Assembly (NCBI GenBank): GCA_964472195.1 | Contig: CAYYJH010000028.1 | Span: forward strand, 1 to 32,414 | DNA: 32,414 nucleotides | Direction: 5' to 3' | Source of the DNA: BS750m-G4 sp964472195 | Lineage (GTDB): Bacteria > Bacteroidota > Ignavibacteria > Tepidaquicellales > Tepidaquicellaceae | In this document: in pieces, positions 26,682-32,414 of the stretch | Numbering within the stretch: position 1 is the stretch's first letter | Layout: each line of letters opens with the position of its first letter | Notes under the pieces: generated by a model | Told to the model about the DNA's origin: nothing | The model's input: only the letters and a program-made list of their open reading frames with translations | Databases searched by the model: none | Translations under genes and position numbers: made by a program

Positions 26682-27791
26682 ATGCCGGAATCCAGAAATT
26701 ACAGGATATTGCTGATTATTGCTTCATTGTTTTTAATAGGTTTTTCTTTCTTTCTCTTGAAGGAATTAAAACTAATCCTCTTACCATTTATACTCGCAGT
26801 TATAATTGCAATGCTTTTTCAACCTTTCTATAAATGGATGAAAGAAAAGAAAATCCCGGGTTTTATTGCTATCACAATAATTATTTTAACTATTCTGATT
26901 GTTTCAAACATTACAAGTGTTTTTGTTTTTGCAGGTATAAATACATTCACGAATGAATATCCATTGTACGAAGCGAGGTTTAACAGTCTTTATATCTCGA
27001 TAGTCACATTTCTTAATTTGTCCCCAGAAGATATTAAAAGTTTCAAAGAAGCGTTAAAGTTAAAGAATCTATTATTAGAAGGATCAGTAACTGCAACACT
27101 TACAAATATTTTTTCGAGTATAGTAGGGATTTTCAGTAATTTTATATTAATACTGATTTACGTAATATTTCTTTTATCCGAGGTCGGCAGCTTGAAGAAT
27201 AGAATACTAAGAGCATTTTCGGAAGAACGTGCCCGGAGATTAACAGAAACTCTTACTCGTATATTTTCGGAAGTTCGAAGTTATTTAATCTGGAAAACTA
27301 TACTTAGTTTAGGTCAGGCTTTAACAATTGGAATATTTTTATGGGCATTCGGCGTTGAGTTCTTTTTTATATGGGCATTTTTGTTTTTCATTTCAGATTA
27401 TATCCCTTACTTAGGTCCGATTGTTGTTTCGGTTTTAATAACAATTACATCAATTATACAGTACGATAGCCTTCTCGCACCTATTACTATTCTTATTGTG
27501 CTTATAGTAATTAAAAACATTAAAGGAAATTTGATTGAACCAAAAGTCTTAGGTGATAAATTAGATTTAAGTCCAATATTAATAATACTGGCTTTGATTT
27601 TCTGGGGGTATGTTTGGGGGATTATGGGAATGATACTTGCGGTACCAATTATGAGTATGATGAAGATCGTATTAATGAATTTTGAACAAACCAGGCCAAT
27701 ATCAATTTTAATGAGTTATAATCTATTATCGATTCAAGAAACAGTAATAGAGAAAAAGATAAAAAAATATTTAAAAAAGAAAAAAAGTTAA
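26682..27791 (+). CDS. AI-2E-family integral membrane transporter
   Basis: 369 residues with about seven to eight membrane helices: two at the N-terminus (LLIIASLFLIGFSFFLL, LLPFILAVIIAMLF), one at about 60-85, and several from about 150 to 345. An amphipathic soluble stretch at about 90-140 and the conserved SDYIPYLGPIV and GNLIEPKVLGDKLDLSP segments are typical of the AI-2E/PerM/TqsA family. Members are described as exporters of autoinducer-2 or as sodium/proton antiporters, so the cargo is uncertain. Starts 2 bases after the queC stop; translation is probably coupled, with no obvious functional link. Confidence 0.92.
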   Translation: MPESRNYRILLIIASLFLIGFSFFLLKELKLILLPFILAVIIAMLFQPFYKWMKEKKIPGFIAITIIILTILIVSNITSVFVFAGINTFTNEYPLYEARFNSLYISIVTFLNLSPEDIKSFKEALKLKNLLLEGSVTATLTNIFSSIVGIFSNFILILIYVIFLLSEVGSLKNRILRAFSEERARRLTETLTRIFSEVRSYLIWKTILSLGQALTIGIFLWAFGVEFFFIWAFLFFISDYIPYLGPIVVSVLITITSIIQYDSLLAPITILIVLIVIKNIKGNLIEPKVLGDKLDLSPILIILALIFWGYVWGIMGMILAVPIMSMMKIVLMNFEQTRPISILMSYNLLSIQETVIEKKIKKYLKKKKS

Positions 27792-27853
27792 TATGCTTTT
27801 TTGAATATTCGATTTAAATTAATATTATTAATCAAACATAAAGGAATAAACTA

Positions 27854-30118
27854 ATGATACGAAAAGAAGATGCTCTCAAATACCATGAGGAAGGTCGTCA
27901 CGGTAAGATTGAAGTAGTTGCAACTAAACCTTGCAGAACACAGCGGGATCTGTCTCTGGCATATACACCCGGAGTAGCAGAGCCATGTTTAGAAATAGAT
28001 AAAAATCCAGAAGATGTTTATAAATATACTGCCAAAGGAAATCTTGTAGCTGTTGTGAGTAACGGAACGGCGGTATTAGGTCTTGGAAATATTGGTGCTT
28101 TAGCAGGGAAACCCGTTATGGAAGGAAAAGGGGTACTCTTTAAAAGATTCGCTGATATCGATGTTTTTGATATAGAACTTAATACAAAAGACTCAGATGA
28201 AATTATAAAAGCTGTTCAGTTACTCGAGCCTACATTCGGTGGAATTAATTTAGAAGATATAAAAGCACCGGAATGTTTTTATATAGAAGAAGCACTGAAG
28301 AAGACAATGAACATACCTGTATTTCATGATGACCAGCATGGAACGGCAATCATCAGCGGTGCTGCTTTAATAAATGCTCTTGAGGTTACCAATAAGAAGA
28401 TTGAAGATGTTAAGGTTGTATTCAGCGGAGCGGGTGCTGCGGGAATTGCATGTGCAGAACTTTATGTCGACCTTGGTGTGAAGAGAGAAAACGTGTTATT
28501 GACTGATTCAAAAGGAGTTGTTTATAAAGGAAGAACAGAAGGAATGAACAAATACAAGGAACGGTTTGCAGTGGAGACTGAAAGAAGGACATTAGCAGAT
28601 GCTTTGAAAGGGGCAGATGTTTTTTGCGGTGTTTCTGCGAAAGGTATTGTAAATAAAGATATGGTAAAATCTATGGCAGATAATCCAATGGTTTTTGCAA
28701 TGGCGAATCCTGATCCGGAAATCACTTACGAAGATGCCAAGGCTGCAAGAGACGACGTTATCATGGCGACAGGAAGGTCGGATTATCCAAACCAGGTAAA
28801 CAACGTACTTGGCTTCCCGTTCATATTCCGAGGGGCTTTAGATGTACGGGCTAGTGCAATTAATAACAAAATGAAAATTGCCGCCTCTCATGCACTGGCG
28901 GATTTAGCCAAAGAAGATGTTCCGGATTCAGTCATTCGTGTTTATGGAAATAAAAGAATTGAGTTTGGAAGGGACTATATCATTCCAAAGCCTTTCGATC
29001 CGAGAGTATTGCTCTGGGAAGCTCCAGCAGTTGCAAAAGCTGCTATGGAATCAGGTGTAGCAAAAAAACCCATTAAAGATTTTGAAGAATATATGGTCGC
29101 ATTAGAATCAAGACTTGGTAAATCAAGAGAAATAATGAGATTCTTTATGCATGAGGCAAGACATGAACCAAAAAGAATTGTATTCCCGGAAGGTGCTGAG
29201 GAACAAATTCTTCGCGCAGCACAGATTATACTTGATGAAAAAATTGCACAGCCTATTCTTCTTGGCAGCCGTACTTTAATAAATGAAAAAATTTCTGAGT
29301 TAGGTTTGGATTTAAATGGTGTAACAATAATCAATCCTTCGAAATCTGAAAAGTATCAAGAATATGTTGAGGAATACTATCAGTTAAGACAAAGGAAAGG
29401 TATTACGAAATTTGATGCAAAAAGACTGCTGAAAAATAATGACGTGTATGGTAACGTAATGGTGCGTAAAGGTGATGCAGATGGTTTAATTTCAGGATTA
29501 ACTCAACATTATCCCGCAACGGTGCGTCCTGCTTTACAGATTATCGGGAAAAAAGATGGAGTACAAAACATTGCCGGTTTGTACATGATGGTATTTAAGA
29601 AACGTACAATCTTTATAGCGGATGCAACAATAAACATTGAGCCTGATGCAGAACAACTCGCAGAAATTGCCATGCTTGTAACTGAAAAAGTGAAACAGTT
29701 TGATGTTGTGCCGCGTGTAGCAATGCTTTCTTTCAGTAATTTTGGTAGTACACAGCATCCTGTTGTTGAAAAAGTACAAAAAGCAACAGAAATAGTTAAA
29801 GAAAAAATGCCGGATTTAATGATCGATGGAGAAATGCAGGCTGATACGGCTGTTATGCCGGAGATTATTTCAGAAATATTTCCGTTTTCTTCTTTGAAAG
29901 AAACAGCAAATGTATTGATTTGTCCCGGTCTAACATCAGCGAATATTGCATATAAATTGCTTTCCTGTCTTGGTGATGCAGTTGCAATTGGACCAATACT
30001 TCTGGGAATCAAAAAGCCCGTTTATTTACTAGTTCCCGGTAACGATGTTTCTGATATCGTAAATATTACGGCAATGGCAGTATTCGAAGCACAGAGAGCA
30101 GCTAATAACAAAAAATAA
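27854..30118 (+). CDS. maeB: NADP-dependent malic enzyme fused to a phosphotransacetylase-like domain
   Basis: 754 residues, the standard length of MaeB-type fusions. The N-terminal malic enzyme (about 1-425) shows LAYTPGVAEPCLEI, GNIGALAGKPVMEGK, FHDDQHGTAIISGAAL and the nucleotide-binding VVFSGAGAAGIA. The C-terminal phosphotransacetylase-like domain (about 430-754) has RIVFPEGAEEQILRAA, DGLISGLTQHYPATVRP and CPGLTSANIAYKLL. It decarboxylates malate to pyruvate with NADP reduction. The C-terminal domain in studied homologues mainly serves acetyl-CoA-responsive regulation and oligomerisation, not catalysis. AAGGA about eight bases before the ATG is a good ribosome site. It is followed by a strong terminator. 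Confidence 0.96.
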   Translation: MIRKEDALKYHEEGRHGKIEVVATKPCRTQRDLSLAYTPGVAEPCLEIDKNPEDVYKYTAKGNLVAVVSNGTAVLGLGNIGALAGKPVMEGKGVLFKRFADIDVFDIELNTKDSDEIIKAVQLLEPTFGGINLEDIKAPECFYIEEALKKTMNIPVFHDDQHGTAIISGAALINALEVTNKKIEDVKVVFSGAGAAGIACAELYVDLGVKRENVLLTDSKGVVYKGRTEGMNKYKERFAVETERRTLADALKGADVFCGVSAKGIVNKDMVKSMADNPMVFAMANPDPEITYEDAKAARDDVIMATGRSDYPNQVNNVLGFPFIFRGALDVRASAINNKMKIAASHALADLAKEDVPDSVIRVYGNKRIEFGRDYIIPKPFDPRVLLWEAPAVAKAAMESGVAKKPIKDFEEYMVALESRLGKSREIMRFFMHEARHEPKRIVFPEGAEEQILRAAQIILDEKIAQPILLGSRTLINEKISELGLDLNGVTIINPSKSEKYQEYVEEYYQLRQRKGITKFDAKRLLKNNDVYGNVMVRKGDADGLISGLTQHYPATVRPALQIIGKKDGVQNIAGLYMMVFKKRTIFIADATINIEPDAEQLAEIAMLVTEKVKQFDVVPRVAMLSFSNFGSTQHPVVEKVQKATEIVKEKMPDLMIDGEMQADTAVMPEIISEIFPFSSLKETANVLICPGLTSANIAYKLLSCLGDAVAIGPILLGIKKPVYLLVPGNDVSDIVNITAMAVFEAQRAANNKK

Positions 30119-30176
30119 TAGACATGTAAAATTTCTTGATGATGAATTAGAATTGAGAAATTATATTTAGAAATTG

Positions 30177-30209
30177 AAAACCGCAGAATTTTAACTCTGC
30201 GGTTTTTTT
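30177..30209 (+). terminator. Strong, probably bidirectional terminator between maeB and the VWA lipoprotein gene
   Basis: AAAACCGCAGA (30177-30187) pairs with TCTGCGGTTTT (30196-30206), followed by more T. Read on the other strand it also ends in a short T run, so it can serve both convergent genes. Confidence 0.88.
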
Positions 30210-30232
30210 ATTACTATTCTTTTGGTCGATAA

Positions 30233-31213
30233 TTATGGTAACATGTAAGCTTTAGTAAATCGAACTGAGAAATTATTAAAATTTATTATAATAATTGCTC
30301 TAACGATTGTACCTTGAGGGGGTAAAGGTTCAGGCCACGTTATAGATAGATTATAAGAGTTGTTAAGCTGAGAGCTGATGCGGCGATACAGTGTTATTAG
30401 TGCAATGCACGTGTCAGGGGAAACTCTAAAGTAAAATCCCCCTGTTGTATCAGCAATGCTTTTTAATTCTAATGATTCCTGTGAATACGGATTGCTTAAT
30501 AGTCCAACTGCATAAATAGGAACTCCATACTCTAAAGCCACATCTATCATTTCGTCCTTTGAAATTGAAGAGGTACTGTCACCACCATCAGAAAATGTAA
30601 TAACAGTTCTTACATATTCTTCAAAAGAAAGGTTTTTGATATCGATTATACCTTGATACATCGACTCATATAAAGATGAACCTTCACCTAAATCAACAAT
30701 AGAATCTGCAGCTTGAAGAAGCATAGTTTTGTTGCTTGTTAATGTTTGTACAACAACTATATCATTAGAAAATTTGACTATCTCAGCCAAATCAAATGTG
30801 TCCATCCTGTTTATGAAAGCTTTTACTCCGTTTTGCATACATGTAATCTGTTGTTGCTGCATGCTCGGACTGTAATCCATTATGAAAGCACCTGCAATAT
30901 CTTTTTGGTTAGCCTGAGTTAAAGAAACAGTTCCTGTTACTGAATCAGACCCTGCACCATCTTTTACATCCCATCTTAATCTTGCAACGATGTTTGTTGC
31001 ATCAAGCCCTTGTAAAGGATTTCCATTCTGATCCGATGCAAACAAATTGCCCTGTACTGTGGTTCGGTTTGTTGGGGTAAGAGTTCCGTTTGCTAAGATT
31101 TCATTTGTCGAAGGTGTTACGACATCATCATTGGTACTGCATCCTGAGTAATAAGACAAGATTCCAAAGATAGGTATAATAAGAATTAAATTAATAAATA
31201 GTTTTTTATTCAT
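30233..31213 (-). CDS. VWA-domain lipoprotein
   Basis: 326 residues. Lipoprotein signal with lipobox YSGC, acylated Cys25. About 40-100 is a beta-rich N-terminal region. A von Willebrand factor A domain spans about 105-275 with the metal site DYSPS (D113, S115, S117), a later GEGSSLYESMYQG element in the place of the usual Thr loop, and TFSDGGDST for the final Asp. A beta-rich tail of about 45 residues follows. The metal site appears complete enough for ligand binding, so it is likely an envelope adhesion or scaffold protein. No chaperone partner (MoxR, CoxE) is next to it. Transcribed toward the maeB terminator. Confidence 0.88.
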   Translation of the reverse strand: MNKKLFINLILIIPIFGILSYYSGCSTNDDVVTPSTNEILANGTLTPTNRTTVQGNLFASDQNGNPLQGLDATNIVARLRWDVKDGAGSDSVTGTVSLTQANQKDIAGAFIMDYSPSMQQQQITCMQNGVKAFINRMDTFDLAEIVKFSNDIVVVQTLTSNKTMLLQAADSIVDLGEGSSLYESMYQGIIDIKNLSFEEYVRTVITFSDGGDSTSSISKDEMIDVALEYGVPIYAVGLLSNPYSQESLELKSIADTTGGFYFRVSPDTCIALITLYRRISSQLNNSYNLSITWPEPLPPQGTIVRAIIIINFNNFSVRFTKAYMLP

Positions 31214-31348
31214 AATTTATTCTTTTTAATTTACGAAATGATTATGGAATATATTAATACAAATAAGTCTGATTAAAAACACATATTTTTTTGACTGTAT
31301 TTAATATCAGCTTCTGATGTGATAGTGAAATGAAGTTACTATAAAAGA

Positions 31349-31388
31349 ACAGGCAAAAGAAATAAATTACTTTATATCTATCGCCTGT
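31349..31388 (-). terminator. Possible terminator of the outer-membrane protein gene
   Basis: Read on the minus strand, ACAGGC (31388-31383) pairs with GCCTGT (31354-31349) and is followed by TCTTTTATAG. The loop is long but contains its own ATAAA/TTTAT pairing. It lies about 40 bases after the stop at 31428. Confidence 0.4.
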
Positions 31389-31427
31389 CATTTTAGAATT
31401 TACAATTGATATTTTTTATCCCAAAAA

Positions 31428-32291
31428 TTAAAATGTAAAACTCGTACCAAATCTTAATGATATGTAATCCAATGGAGCTTCGCTTGCATAGGGCCAATAC
31501 ATATCTCGTGCTCTCAATTGATACATTCCAAAAGAATAACCGCTCTTTAAGAGGAACGTTACAATAGTACCGGCAATTGGGTCATTTTCTAATACATTAT
31601 CCGTAAATGTCTCAAGCAAGAATGAACCGGCTGCTTCAATAAGTAAGCTGACCATATGTTTCCCGAATAAATGACGTTCAAAAACGATTGTTCTGTTTAG
31701 CTGTGTTTGTATAGAGAACATTCTTGACAATTGTAAATCCAATCCGCTTTCAAAAGAAGTACCGAATCTAAACGATTCATTGAACCTGTTTATTTTATCG
31801 ATATCGTTTTGGTAGGAAGACATAAGATGATCTTGTGAGTTTAATCTTGACCAGACGAGTGCACTGGATGTATATGGTACAAACTTAATTGCACCGAGGT
31901 CTATTCCATACCCTTCTTTTGATCCAACACCAAATTGCCACATTTCAGAAGCAAGATTATTGTCTCTAAGTGTTTTTGGTGCTAAGTTTGTAGAATTGTA
32001 GCTCAAAAAAGCAAAGTCTTTTACAAATTTAAGTGTATTTTTACCATAGAAACTTCTGTTTTGAAATGAATAACCAAGCCTGAGTTCCAGTTGACCAACA
32101 TCTGAAAAACTATTATCAATGCTGTATAAATCCATTTTCGATACACCGTATGATAATTCAATTGTTGGTAAATCATGATGTTTGTGACGGGCATCTTTAT
32201 GAACAGCATTAAAATTTAGAGATTGTGAAAAAATTGTTTGAGAAATGAATAATGAAACAAACAGGTTGAGAATGATTAGTTTTTTTAACAT
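31428..32291 (-). CDS. Predicted outer-membrane beta-barrel protein, hypothetical
   Basis: 287 residues. Signal peptide of about 22 residues (LFVSLFISQTIFSQ). The mature part has alternating hydrophobic strands (IELSYGVSKMDL, LELRLGYSF, FRFGTSFESGLDLQLS, SLRFGTSFTF) and ends in Phe, as outer-membrane barrel proteins recognised by BamA commonly do. A His/Lys-rich patch KDARHKHHD follows the signal. A more helical segment at about 205-250 interrupts the pattern. No family name recognised. It is separated from the VWA lipoprotein gene downstream by a 214-bp gap with a likely terminator, so the two are probably separate transcripts. Confidence 0.75.
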   Translation of the reverse strand: MLKKLIILNLFVSLFISQTIFSQSLNFNAVHKDARHKHHDLPTIELSYGVSKMDLYSIDNSFSDVGQLELRLGYSFQNRSFYGKNTLKFVKDFAFLSYNSTNLAPKTLRDNNLASEMWQFGVGSKEGYGIDLGAIKFVPYTSSALVWSRLNSQDHLMSSYQNDIDKINRFNESFRFGTSFESGLDLQLSRMFSIQTQLNRTIVFERHLFGKHMVSLLIEAAGSFLLETFTDNVLENDPIAGTIVTFLLKSGYSFGMYQLRARDMYWPYASEAPLDYISLRFGTSFTF

Positions 32292-32414
32292 AATTTCTCC
32301 CTTATTTTGATTTGATTATATACAGTTTAGACGATAATGCTTTGATTTAGTTTCAACAAAATTGCATTTTTAATACAGCATATTATATAAAAACAGACAA
32401 TCTGATAAATCAGA

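Noticed and set aside
29509..30012. Minus-strand reading frame of 167 codons inside maeB
   Set aside because: Lies wholly antisense to the conserved phosphotransacetylase-like domain; Ser/Ile-rich composition typical of a shadow frame.
1..32414. CRISPR array, insertion sequence, prophage or integron
   Set aside because: No regularly spaced direct repeats, transposase, integrase or phage structural genes were seen.

Overview
The window looks like a chromosomal segment of a low-GC member of the Bacteroidota/Chlorobiota/Ignavibacteriota (FCB) group, most plausibly an Ignavibacteria-like bacterium. The clues are a secreted beta-propeller protein with a type IX secretion (T9SS) type A C-terminal sorting domain (NFPNPFNPTTTIKF, GMYFYSL), Sec and lipoprotein signals on several cell-envelope proteins, a NtrC-type sigma-54 activator, a fused malic enzyme/phosphotransacetylase, and multi-PAS hybrid kinases. 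This placement is inferred from protein style; the window carries no rRNA or other phylogenetic marker except aspS.

Region 1 (1-14320) is a signal-transduction island, all on the plus strand. It contains the 3' part of an HWE/HisKA_2-type histidine kinase, a directly abutting REC-GAF-kinase protein whose expected phospho-accepting His is Arg, and a REC-AAA+-Fis sigma-54 activator preceded by a perfect 22-bp palindrome. Then comes a 2058-residue soluble hybrid kinase (8 PAS, 2 GAF, HisKA, HATPase, 2 REC, HPt), a FIST-domain sensor protein, and a second hybrid kinase whose start codon overlaps the FIST stop. The two large kinases are paralogous from the last PAS domain to the C-terminus, but only the first keeps the phosphorylatable His in its HPt domain. 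Together these suggest a local phosphorelay with divided labour.

Region 2 (14492-19724) is housekeeping: aspartyl-tRNA synthetase (aspS), S-adenosylhomocysteine hydrolase (ahcY), a tRNA-Thr(CGT), and a CASTOR/POLLUX-type ion-channel homologue with RCK-like domains.

Region 3 (19888-24491) is envelope-related: a T9SS-exported propeller protein with a choice-of-anchor-J/cleaved-adhesin-like domain inserted between its repeats, a long intergenic stretch, a small lipoprotein, and a minus-strand pair of exported thioredoxin-fold proteins.

Region 4 (24608-30118) is central metabolism and modification: an acetyl-CoA hydrolase/CoA-transferase family protein, queC, an AI-2E-family membrane protein almost touching queC, and a MaeB-type malic enzyme/phosphotransacetylase fusion, closed by a strong bidirectional-looking terminator.

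Region 5 (30233-32291, minus strand) holds a VWA-domain lipoprotein and a predicted outer-membrane beta-barrel protein. No insertion sequence, prophage, CRISPR array or rRNA was seen.
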